From NCBI GenBank assembly GCA_011316305.1, contig SAUG01000021.1, positions 62,001 through 126,000 on the forward strand: DNA of 64,000 bases, read 5' to 3'. The DNA comes from Rusavskia elegans. Its lineage: Eukaryota > Ascomycota > Lecanoromycetes > Teloschistales > Teloschistaceae. The notes under the pieces were generated by a model, which made no database searches, had not been told where the DNA came from, and saw only the letters and a list, made by a program, of their open reading frames with translations. How positions within the stretch are numbered: the stretch's first letter is position 1; each line of letters opens with the position of its first letter. The position numbers were made by a program, and so were the translations under genes. This document shows positions 11,062 to 20,716 of this stretch, piece by piece.

Positions 11062-11701
11062 ATTTGAACGTCGAGGTGGATCAGTTTCTTACGTAGGTCG
11101 TTCTCTTGAACTGGCCATCACTTTAATGCTTGCCTTCGCTGTAACCGTTGGAGGTGAAGCGCCAAGAGAGCCTGACGTCATTACTGCATGTTGTTATGCC
11201 GACGTTGGCTAGCTCATATCACCTACGGCCGGGATTTAGTTGGGGCCTGGATATGAGCTTTCGTCCTAACGATTGCTTGTTCTTTATAGTGAAGCTGCTT
11301 CTCGAACTGCGAACGTATACTCAATCAAGTAATGAACGGCCGATGTGCTGATTAGAAGACGGTACTGGATTGGGAATCTGACATCGAACATGGCACACAT
11401 TGCGAGTGATTCTTAACACAGCGAGAGTCGCAAGCAGTATGGTCAGCTCTTACCACCTAATCAGACCTTTCTCGAGCATCAAAACGTCAAGATTACCCAG
11501 GTTGAATGCTGAGGAGGTGAGTGATTGAATGCCCGTGCGTATGGGCTGCATCAGGACTACGACTTCCGCGAGCTCCTAGCTACCTGATGCTTCATAAACA
11601 GCACAGAATCCAAATCAAGAATATCTCATGTTGGTCCTAAACCGACAGCTGCTCTTTGGAAACAGGGTCGTCAAATGTTCGCTTTCCTTAGGATTCCATA
11701 C
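11062..11701. other. Intergenic upstream of GET3
   Basis: 640 bp holding the GET3 promoter and the 3' end of the next minus-strand gene. No further gene or repeat is seen. Confidence 0.45.
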
Positions 11702-12352
11702 TCAAGACTCAGTGATTTCCCCATTCGTACGCTGGCGTTTCGCCTCCACAATGGCCACACTCGCAAACCGCTTCTTCTTCTCGACACTAAACAGCGTCCC
11801 GGAGAGCTCCGCACTCACCTTCTTGATGTAGCAGCAGAGCAGTAGAACATCAAGACCGTCGTGGATGTCATGCCAGTTCTGTTCCTCCAACAGCGGATCA
11901 AATAGGGTCACAACAAGGCCCTTGCTCATGATTCTCAATGACCGTTTATCGCACTTGTGGTCCTTTCCTTCTGCTTTCACCATCTCGGCGATTGTCTCGC
12001 GGAAAACTCCAACCACAAACATGATGTCGGTGGTGCGGATGGGTTGTCCGCCGCGTGTGGAGAGAAGTAGATCGAGCTCGGCAGTCGCTGGGCGACACCA
12101 GGACGATGTGAGAGGACTATGTTGAGGTCATCAGCAGGCCGGCTAGACCTTATTACTGGATGCAAGGACCTACGTTGGTGCATAGAGATTGTTCGAGCCA
12201 GCTCGGCCTACAGCTAGCTCAGTATTGGTAAAGTTGACATCAAGGAAGCGGTCTGAAGAGGTTGCCTGCTGCGGCTGGGCGACGAGACTCGATATGCGGG
12301 TTGGCAATATCAAGAAGGGGTAGGTGCAAACCCAGAACATGGAATGGAACAT
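11702..12352 (-). CDS. Hypothetical protein, 197 aa, two exons
   Basis: Exons 12352-12174 and 12116-11702 join in frame across a 57-nt intron (GTAGGT to CATAG, CTCAAC near the acceptor). The second exon encodes a well-formed sequence: ATAELDLLLSTRGGQPIRTT, then FRETIAEMVKAEG, then a mixed hydrophobic segment around WHDIHDGLDVLLLCCYIKKV and a basic C-terminus. The start at 12352 (MFHSMFWVCTYPFLI) would give a hydrophobic N-terminus that could be a signal peptide or anchor, but a start further upstream in another exon is not excluded. I do not recognise the family. Confidence 0.5.
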
Positions 12353-12755
12353 GTTTTTCGTGCTCCAAAGCTATTCAAAATTGCCGTCATAGCATGATCA
12401 AGCGTCCAGGGCCTACAATAGATGATTTTCACTGTTGAAGATAGCCCAATGATATTTTGTATGCAATGCGCAACCCTCGGCACAAGACTGGCGACATCCG
12501 ACACGCGTGAACGGTGAAGCGACCGACGAGATATTCGCGTAGAGTAGATATCTCAGATGGAATAGTCGATTGGCAACCCACGACAGTGAGGTTCTTTCAT
12601 TGCCAGCCATTTGTAGCACCACTGTAATTGTGGCGCATACTGTTTCCATCCCAACTTGGAGATAACCCACAATCCTCATTCCGCCTTCATTCCTTTCAGA
12701 GGTTTGCCAAGGGCGTTGTGTTCAAAGGAGTATTCTGAATAAAGCGTCACCCAGG
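12353..12755. other. Intergenic, nothing recognised
   Basis: 400 bp between two minus-strand genes. Short ORFs only. Confidence 0.4.
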
Positions 12756-13458
12756 TCATACAACCTGCCTCACTTTACCCGACTCAATTTCATAAATCCA
12801 ACCACTGGTAGTCACCGAGTCTGGAATGGCCTTGCTCCTTCTCAAAAATTCGACGTCATCTTTCACCCCATCTTCGAGATGTGGAAAAGGCTGGAAATCC
12901 AAGCCTGCCAATTCTTCCTTGGCCCCTGATCCCAGCTGGGTCTCAATAACAGCGTAAACGTCCTCGTTCTTGAACGTCATCATCCCGCATCCTGTGTGCT
13001 TTATCAACAGAATCTCGTTGGTGCCGAGCAGTTGCTCTGAGATGATGAGAGATCGAATGGCGTCGCGAGCATTGCCCCCTGCGTTTCTGATAACGTGGGC
13101 GTCACCAAGGTTTATTCCGAAGGCGGCTGCAGGGTCGATCCGGGCATCCATGCAGGTGACTGGATTGATCAGCTTGTTCTGCGAGGCATGGATAGTCTTC
13201 AGGCAATAGCAAACAACAGCAACAGTGGCCGCGACAGAACCATCTGGTAGGAGCAGGATGTCGACCACGTATATGCGATCATCGACAGTGACGTCCCTCA
13301 AAGTCCCGAATTCGTATCCCTTCGTGACGTTCGACAAACTGGAATGACTCACCAACGGCGTACTTCTTTGCTGGAGGTATTGCCAAGTCACCATGTTTGA
13401 ACGTTGAATGATACCTCTCATTCCTCTTGACGAGATTCTTCTGGATGGATGTCGTCAT
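12756..13458 (-). CDS. Beta-class carbonic anhydrase
   Basis: Zinc enzyme interconverting CO2 and bicarbonate; in fungi it supplies bicarbonate to carboxylases and shapes CO2 sensing. Exons 13458-13353 and 13159-12756 give 169 aa, the length of the short fungal form. The splice restores the catalytic motif: AKKYAV joins to VTCMDARID, which holds the first zinc Cys and the Asp-Arg dyad. The other ligands are in KHTGCGM, and the GDAHVIRNAGG loop is present. The intron is 193 nt (GTGAGT to CTGATCAATCCAG) and happens to be open in one frame, so the exon pair looks like one 221-aa ORF without splicing. No mitochondrial presequence is seen, so probably cytosolic. Confidence 0.9.
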
Positions 13459-14144
13459 TGTGCTGATTGTCAACCCACAAGATGGGTGCCTTGGACGACG
13501 GAAGGAAATCCCGGGCATGGATCCTTCAATATATGCTCGGGACCACCGAGCATGTGCGATCACGCCTTCATGACTCTTGTAAATCAAAGGCGTATAGCCA
13601 ATCCGGATTCAGGCCAAAGAACGATAAGTATTTGCTTTTTGAAAGGAGCGGGGTTCACGAGATAAGCCAATCTAGCCAATTATGCATCACATCTGGACGC
13701 CCGTTACAGCAACGCAGCAAATCCTAGAGTCAACCTTCGTAGGGAAAGGGCTGCGAACTCTTGTGTGGCGGCGGATCTTCACTGACAGCGCTCAGCTCTC
13801 GGAAACGGTGTAGTAATATCTGCAGGAGCAAAATTCATGGGACGCAGGATGAAAGTAAATCAGAATCCTTCCATAGGACAAAGACGAGGATACAAGGGCC
13901 GTGGAATGAAAACACAACTCCTATGCAACCGCTCCATGTCTGGCTGGATGGCCAGAGATAGAGTGTGGGATCAAAATAAGATGGAAGATAGTTGACAGCT
14001 ATTCGGGAGCTCAGTCCAGCTTGACCTCTGTCGCTACATTACGTATCGCTCGTTGAGAGAGATGCAAAGGGACTCTGGAAACGGCTCCCAGATTCGCATT
14101 GTTCGGAGGTTGTTGAAGTTTGTTCGCGTTTGATAAGAGGGGAC
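13459..14144. other. Intergenic, nothing recognised
   Basis: 685 bp between carbonic anhydrase and the C1-THF synthase 3' end. Short ORFs on the plus strand (for example 13761-13961) have no features. Confidence 0.4.
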
Positions 14145-17100
14145 TTAGAACAGACCGTCGATCTCTCCGGTCTCGGGATCAACGTCGACATTCAGATAAC
14201 CGGGGGCTGTCGGAAGTCCAGGTATGGTTTGAATATCTGCTGCCAGAGCGTATCTATACTGCATTAGCGAACAGTCAAGGAAACTGATACCAGCAAAACT
14301 TACAGATAGCCAGCACCGACCGCCAGGCGTACGTCCCTGATAGGCACGGTGAAGCCGGTCGGGGCCCCCTTGAGTGATGGGTCGTGGCTTAGTGAATACT
14401 GTGTCTTTGCTATACATATCGGAAGGTTGCCGAATCCCTGTTTCTGGTATGTGTCGACCTTCTTCTGAGCGAGCTCGCTGAACTCGACTTTGTCGGCGCC
14501 ATACATGACCTGGCCAATTCTTCCAATGCGCTCCTGGACGGTGCCATCCAAGCCATACAGCAGCTTAAAGTTCTTATCCTTCTCGCTCGCGCTGATGACG
14601 CCCTTAGCTAGATCCACTGCTCCCTTTCCACCTTCTGCCCAGTGGTTTGCGGGAATGGCATCAACAGCGCCTGCAGCCAAGGCCTCGTCTCGTACGACAG
14701 CAATCTCGGCTTCAGTATCGGTCTCGAACTTATTTATTGCAACGACGACAGGGATACCGTATTCCCTTGCGTTGGAGACGTGCTTTCTCAAATTCACACA
14801 TCCTTTGCGTAAGATATCCACGTTCTCTGTGCGGTATATCTCATGAAGAGCTGCTCCAGGGGATATTTCAGGTCCGCCACCATGGACCTTCAGCGCTCTC
14901 ACCGTGGCAACTACTACCACAACGTCAGGTGTTAGGCCCGACGAGCGGCATTTGATGTTGAAAAACCGCTCTCCACCCATAGTGAAATCGAATCCGGCTT
15001 CCGTAACAACAAAGCCAGCCTTCTCGTTATGATCCTCATCCTCCTCTGTACCCGCAAGCTTGAGCGCAAGCTTGTCCGCAAGGACAGACGAAGCGCCGAT
15101 ACTGATGTTGGCGAAGGGTCCAGCATGTACAAACACTGGAGTCCCCTCAAGCGTCTGCATCAGATTTGGCTTGATTGCATCCCTCATAAGAGCAGTGAGG
15201 GCACCACCCGCACCAATGTCATCACAAGTGACGGGATCACCACTCCTCGATGTTGCTATGACCATTCGACCTAACCTTTCACGCATGTCTGCAAGATCGT
15301 TGCTCAGTGCAAGTATAGCCATACACTCGCTGGCAACAGATATGTCAAAGCCCGTTTCTCGCGATAACCCTTTCTCCGTAGGCGCCGTCCCGATGGTGAT
15401 GCCTCTCAAATGTCGATCATTGACGTCGAGTACTCGCCTCCAAGTAATTGTTGCCGGGTCAATGTCTAACCTAGCGAACTGATGGATCTCATCTTCCGTC
15501 AACTCATCAGGATTGGTCTTTGTTATGCCAAGCTTCTTGAGGCGGCGGTACATGATGGGTTGAAACTCTCGTTTGCCCTTCTTCGCCGGCACAAGACGGT
15601 TGTAGAGCGCTTTGTCTTTCTGAGTTGTCTCGTGGAACATTCTTGTCTCAATGGCAGCCGCAAGTAGATTGTTGGCGGCTGAAATAGCGTGGATGTCGCC
15701 GGTCAGATGCAAGTTAAACTCTTCCATCGGGATGACCTGACTGTAACCACCACCAGCAGCTCCACCCTTGATACCAAATGTTGGTCCCTGACTGGGCTGA
15801 CGTACGTTGGCAAACGCTATGCGACCGAGGTGTCCGGCGAGAGCTTGCGTCAAACCCACAGTAGTCGTGGACTTGCCCTCACCAAGAGGGGTGGGTGTTA
15901 TGCCCGTAACCAAGATGTAGCGGCCATTTCTTCTATGGCCTAGACGTTGTAAGAGTCCGAGATCCACTTTAGCCTTGGAAGCGCCGTACGGTTCGAGCTC
16001 GTGAGGAGCAATACCAACCTCGTCCGCGACTTGAGTGATTGGCTTTGGCCGCTGTGTCCGTGATACCGCGATATCGGACGGGACCGGACTTTGCAAGTTG
16101 AGCGGTAAAGGCTTGATGTGTCTAGCTTTCTGCTTTTCAAAATAGGTCGTCGCAGAGTCAACGACATTCTGCAGGAGCATGGCGACGGTCATGGGACCTA
16201 CACCACCAGGAACCGGCGTTATCTTGGAGGCAACTTCAGCAGCAGAATCGTATTCTACGTCTCCGACGAGTCGACGGCCAGACTTCTTGCTATCATCAGG
16301 AACATAGTTTGTGCCGACATCGACCACGACAGCTCCAGGCTTCAACCAGTCTCCCCTGACAAAGTTCGCTTTTCCAATGGCAGCGATCACAATATCGGCA
16401 GATTTCAGCTCATCTTGAAGGTTCCGAGTTCGCGAATGACAGACCGTCACTGTAGCGTCTGCATTTCTCAGCAAAGAGCTCACAGGGCTACCGACAATGT
16501 CACTTCTTCCCAAGACCACCGCCTTTTTTCCCTCTAGCTCGACACCACTTTCCTTGAGCATGACCATCACGCCCCTTGGCGTACATGGTGTGAACAATGG
16601 TCGTCCCCCACGCTTTGACAGCTCTCCAATATTTCTAGCCCCAAAGCCGTCGACATCTTTCTCCTCGGCGACGGCAGAGGTAACAGCATGCTCGGATATA
16701 TGTTTTGGTACTGGAAGCTGAACGAGAATGCCGTGTATGGTGGGATCGTTGTTGAAGGTGGTGATGTTGTGCAGCAGCTCGGCTTCGGTGATGGATTCGG
16801 GGTAGTGTATGAGATTGCAGTCGATATTGGCCTCCTCGGCTGCCTTCAATTTCATGCGGACATAAGTGGTCGAATCTGAGCGGTCGCCAACTTGGACAAT
16901 GGTCAGCGAAGGCTTGTATCTAGGATTGGTCCGTTGAATCTGCCGTATTTCTGAGCTGATCCTTTCTCTTATCGCTTTGGCAATGGCTGTGCCATCAATT
17001 CGTTCTGCTGCCATTGTTTTTGCGTCGCTACTGAAGGCCCCCCTTGCTAAACACTGCACGCCTCTCAGAGGAATAACATCCTTGTCAGTTGATGGAGAGG

Positions 17101-17200
17101 TTCTTCCTGACAGGCGAGAGAAGTATTGTATGCGAGGGCGATGAAGACAGCCCACAGGAGAAGGTTTACAGGATCGTAGAACGAGCATGCAGGTCATCAT
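14145..17200 (-). CDS. MIS1/ADE3: C1-tetrahydrofolate synthase (trifunctional)
   Basis: Trifunctional folate enzyme: methylene-THF dehydrogenase, methenyl-THF cyclohydrolase and formyl-THF synthetase, supplying one-carbon units for purines, thymidylate and formyl-Met. Exon 1 ends at 14304; a 50-nt intron (GTAAGT to TATAG) leads to exon 2 (14253-14145), which restores AGYLYALAADIQTIPGLP. The dehydrogenase/cyclohydrolase domain shows VQLPVPKH, GRSDIVGSPVSSLL and PVPGGVGPMTVAMLLQN. The synthetase domain shows the ATP loop TPTPLGEGKSTTTVGLTQAL and GGGYSQVIPMEEFNLHLTGD. From the Met at 17014 (MAAERIDGTAIAK) the protein has 939 aa, the cytosolic length. From the Met at 17200 it has 1001 aa with an Arg-rich, acid-poor extension like a mitochondrial presequence. 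The frame remains open to 17350. One gene may serve both compartments by alternative starts. Confidence 0.93.
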
Positions 17201-17459
17201 ACGTCGCAATGAGGGGCACCACCAAAAAGGGATCCTCACTGCATGATTTTTGTTCCAAACACATACCGATCGCCTACTGGGAGCAGAAACCTCAGAATAT
17301 GGTACATTGGGTCGAGCTATCTTCACTACCACTCTATTTTTCAACAACAAGGTGTTTCCATTCCACCAAGTCCTTAGGTCTCAACCCTTTATCTTAGCCT
17401 CCTCCAAGCGACTTCTCCTTTCCCCATCCTCCAGCCATCCCCAACGCAATACAGACACA
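17201..17459. promoter_or_regulatory. Divergent promoter, C1-THF synthase / eIF3i
   Basis: About 260 bp between the mitochondrial-type start of C1-THF synthase (minus) and the eIF3i start (plus). The C1-THF frame stays open into this region up to 17350. Pyrimidine-rich sequence with TCC and CCATCC runs precedes the eIF3i ATG (17395-17455), as expected for a fungal leader. Confidence 0.5.
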
Positions 17460-18677
17460 ATGCGACCCATACTCTTGCAAGGCCATGTACGCAAAACAGT
17501 CCCGGCTTCATTGCTCATCTACTGACTCTTTGAACCGCAGGAACGGGCCTTGACGCAGATTCGGTAAGTTTCTGACAGCAGCGACCCTTCTCGAAACAGC
17601 CTCCGCTCATGACACATCAGGTACACCAAAGACGGCGACATCCTCTTCTCAACAGCAAAGGATCAGGTGATATGCGCTTGGTTTTCAGCCAACGGTGAGC
17701 GACTGGGGACCTATCATGGGCATCAGGGAGCTCTGTGGACAGTCGATGTCGATCCTACAACCACATTACTGGCCAGCGGAGCCGCGGACAACACAGTACG
17801 CCTCTGGGATGTCAGGACAGGCAAATGTATCAAAGTCTGGGATTTCAACACCGCCGTCAAAAGAGTCGAATTTTCCGAAGATGGTACACAGCTTCTAGCC
17901 GTCACCGAGAAGCGTATGGGCTTTCTGGGAACAATAGTCGTGCTCGATATCGACCTGGACGTGAATGCCGAACAGAGTGACGAGAAAAAGTTGACCATAA
18001 CCTGCGACGAAAGTAAAGCGACGGTGGCCGGATGGAGCTATCTTTCGAAGTATATTATCGCCGGCCATGAGGACGGATCAGTGTCCCAATACGACGCAAA
18101 GGTACGGCCAGCTCCCATTCATGGTTTCTTGAGGTCACCTGCTGAGGTCAATAGAATGGCGAAACGATAGACAACATTCAGGCGCATGAGCCTGATATGC
18201 CTGTGACTGATCTCCAATGGGCACCCGATCGAACATATTTCATCACCTCCTCCAAAGATAAAACAGCAAAGGTATGTGAGAACACACCCCAGCATGAGTA
18301 AAGGCTAATGAGCACAGGTACTGTCCGCTCGAAACCTGGAAGTACTCAAGACATACGTTGCGGATACGCCCTTGAACACCGCAGCCATCACACCAAAGAA
18401 AGATTTCGTGATCCTGGGCGGAGGACAGGCAGCCATGGATGTTACGACAACATCATCACGTCAAGGTAAATTCGAGGCACGTTTCTACCATAAGATCTTT
18501 GAAGACGAGATTGGCCGTGTGAAAGGTCACTTTGGACCTTTGAACACGATCGCCGTTGACCCACAGGGTCGAGGATATGCCAGCGGAGGAGAGGATGGCT
18601 ACGTACGTGTCCACCAGTTCGATCAGGGGTATTTCGATTTCTTGTACGAGGTCGAGCGGGAGCAGGCCAGGAAATAG
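17460..18677 (+). CDS. TIF34: Translation initiation factor eIF3 subunit i
   Basis: WD40 subunit of the eIF3 complex that scaffolds the 43S preinitiation complex. Five exons: 17460-17486, 17541-17563, 17621-18101, 18155-18271, 18318-18677, giving 335 aa, the typical length. The N-terminus MRPILLQGH joins ERALTQIR and then [14 protein letters not shown] over two small exons. Seven WD repeats follow; [20 protein letters not shown] is the clearest, and [13 protein letters not shown] is a family signature. Intron 3 must end at ATAG (18154) rather than at the later CATTCAG, because only then is [12 protein letters not shown] retained, which matches the family. Confidence 0.95.
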
Positions 18678-19146
18678 CAGTATTCGCATGGTGTTTTCAG
18701 GCGTTTACTCTACTACGACGCTAAATACCTGGCGAGAGGTCGTTTGTACTTTTTGCTGTAAGTGGGTATCAGCATCCAAACCCGGATACGATCAAAAGAA
18801 GACCAATCGCAGGATCATTGCTTACGAGCTGTCTGATAGCAACTGATAGGCTTCTATTCACCCCAAAAGAGGTTAGATCAGGGGTACTGATGACGCGCGT
18901 TTATTCGCGCGTCGGATGTTACAGAATCTCGGGGTTTATAAAATGCCATTCACAACTTTGGCTGGACTGGTCACAAGGCGGAGTCGTAGTGATGCCTAGG
19001 TACTGCTGTGTAACGAGCCATATCCTTTTCTCATAACGCCTTCCATATTCTCATATCAGAATTGCCTCTTCGTGTCTTTCAGCATTCCCCTTACTGTTCC
19101 AAAAAACACCATCCTACAACGTACCAGCCTTCCATCGGTAGCAATA
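18678..19146. other. Intergenic, nothing recognised
   Basis: 470 bp between two plus-strand genes: eIF3i 3' UTR and the promoter of the next gene. A Met upstream of 19147 (at 19072) is in frame, but the start at 19147 gives the family's N-terminus. Confidence 0.4.
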
Positions 19147-20287
19147 ATGTCACTACAGCATGCCTTCAACTACAGCACTGTCACTGGCTACTTCCTCCAA
19201 GATGAAGATTCCACCGTAGCCGAAAATTTCGATTTTGTACATATTTCTTCCGACATTCCTGCGTCATTCTCCCATTTTCCTAATTAGACGTAGATCTCAA
19301 AGAACTTTGGCCTACTTGAGAGGGACCACGAGGCAGATGCATTCGCGGATCCGGGAGAAAGCAAGACCCCATGGCAGCGTTTCGAACGAGAAGTCACTCG
19401 TTTGCAGGATGAAGCGGTCAAAGGAACGGTCTATAAGGTTCTTTATCTGGGACGTCATGGCCAGGGTGTTCATAATGTGGCAGAGAAAAAGTATGGTACC
19501 GAGGAGTGGGATGTAAGTGATCGAACGACTTTTCATTCCTGTAATTTGAGAGCAACTTTTTTTCAATTCCGCACCCCTGGATAGCTGCTGCTGTTCTACA
19601 ATGAGTATTGACTTGATGTTCAAAGCGATATTGGGCCGCTCAAGAAGGCGACTCCACGTCCTACTGGGTCGATCCTCATCTCACAGAAACCGGCATCCAA
19701 CAAGCCCAAACCGTCAACACTTTCTGGAAGCACCAGCTGGCGGTCGCCAAAACGCCGGCTCCGGAACGATATTATTGTAGCCCCTTATACCGGTGTCTTG
19801 AAACGGCCAACCTCACGTTTACTGGACTTGGTTTACCGGTCAATAGACCCTACAAGCCTGTGGTGAAGGAGGTGAGTCGTCTCAGCTTCCAACGTTCTGC
19901 TAGGGTAGTTGCTGTTGGTGGAGGTCCTTCGGTGGCTGATAATCAACACAGCTCCTCCGCGAAGCCAACGGTATCCACACCTGCGATCGCCGCAGCACCA
20001 AATCCTCCCTCATGAACGCCTTCCCCAATTTCGTCTTCGAGCCCTCAATGACAGAGAACGATGAGCTCTGGTCGGCTACCGAACGCGAAAGCAACGAGGA
20101 ATTGGACAGGAGGATAAAACTACTATTGGATGATATTTTCGAGAATGACGATAGTACTTTTATTTCTTTGACGAGCCATTCCGGGGCGATTTGCTCGTTG
20201 TTGAGGGTGTTGGGGCATCGGGAGTTTAGGTTGGTGACGGGGGGTGTGATTCCTGTGCTGGTGAAGGCTGTTAGGGGAGGGGGCTGA
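19147..20287 (+). CDS. Histidine phosphatase / phosphoglycerate-mutase-like protein
   Basis: Member of the RHG histidine-phosphatase superfamily in the fungal branch close to yeast Pmu1. Four exons: 19147-19236, 19294-19512, 19626-19871, 19952-20287; 296 aa. The N-terminus MSLQHAFNYSTVTGYFLQD is characteristic. The catalytic motif is LGRHGQGVHN near residue 80, whose first His is phosphorylated. RYYCSPLYRCLETA supplies the second Arg, and LTSHSGAI near residue 260 the second catalytic His. The substrate is unknown and it need not act on phosphoglycerate. Intron 1 must end at CGTAG (19293), because the earlier TTAG would bring in a stop. Confidence 0.88.
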
Positions 20288-20716
20288 AGGTGTGGTGGTG
20301 CGTGCTATTCGTGTGCTGTTCATCGGATGGAAGTGATCCTACTGCACCTCGCCTGGGCATGTCGATACTTCGGTTTATAGGCATGTTGGTACCTCGATCA
20401 GGTATTCTGGTACCTCGAATGTGCATGGCGACTTACCGGTAATGTATCCATTCGATACCTCGATTGTTAGCCGAGGGGGACGCTCTGCCAGGGCATGAGG
20501 TAGGACTATGAAGGACATCCCCTACGGTCTTCTAAGTCAGTCATAGTTTGAGATTGGGAGATACCGCAAGACTACGGATGGTCTTCATTTTTAGTTGATC
20601 AAGAAGGAGTGGCATTCATATCTTGATTTGCCTATTATCCACATCTCGACTGTTTAGCTATCGACCCCTCAATCAGCTCTGATCGGCGCCTTAAGAATTT
20701 CGTGCTGGACAAACGA
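20288..20716. other. Intergenic with repeat fragments
   Basis: 430 bp between convergent genes. Within 20340-20470 the motif TACCTCGA occurs three times, and 20452-20499 resembles part of an intronic element at 22.7 kb. No gene. Confidence 0.5.
20452..20499. repeat. Dispersed ~48-bp repeat, copy 1
   Basis: Aligns with 22715-22762: both read TCGATACCTCGA-TGT-AGC, then a short variable part, then CTCTGCCA or CCCTGCCA followed by GCATGAG. Many of the differences are C/T or A/G. It may be a fragment of the element found in the intron at 22.6-22.8 kb. Confidence 0.55.

Noticed and set aside
12756..13421. Carbonic anhydrase as an unspliced 221-aa protein
   Set aside because: The read-through segment separates AKKYAV from VTCMDARID, which are adjacent in the family; the 193-nt intron has proper GT, branch-point and AG signals and restores them.
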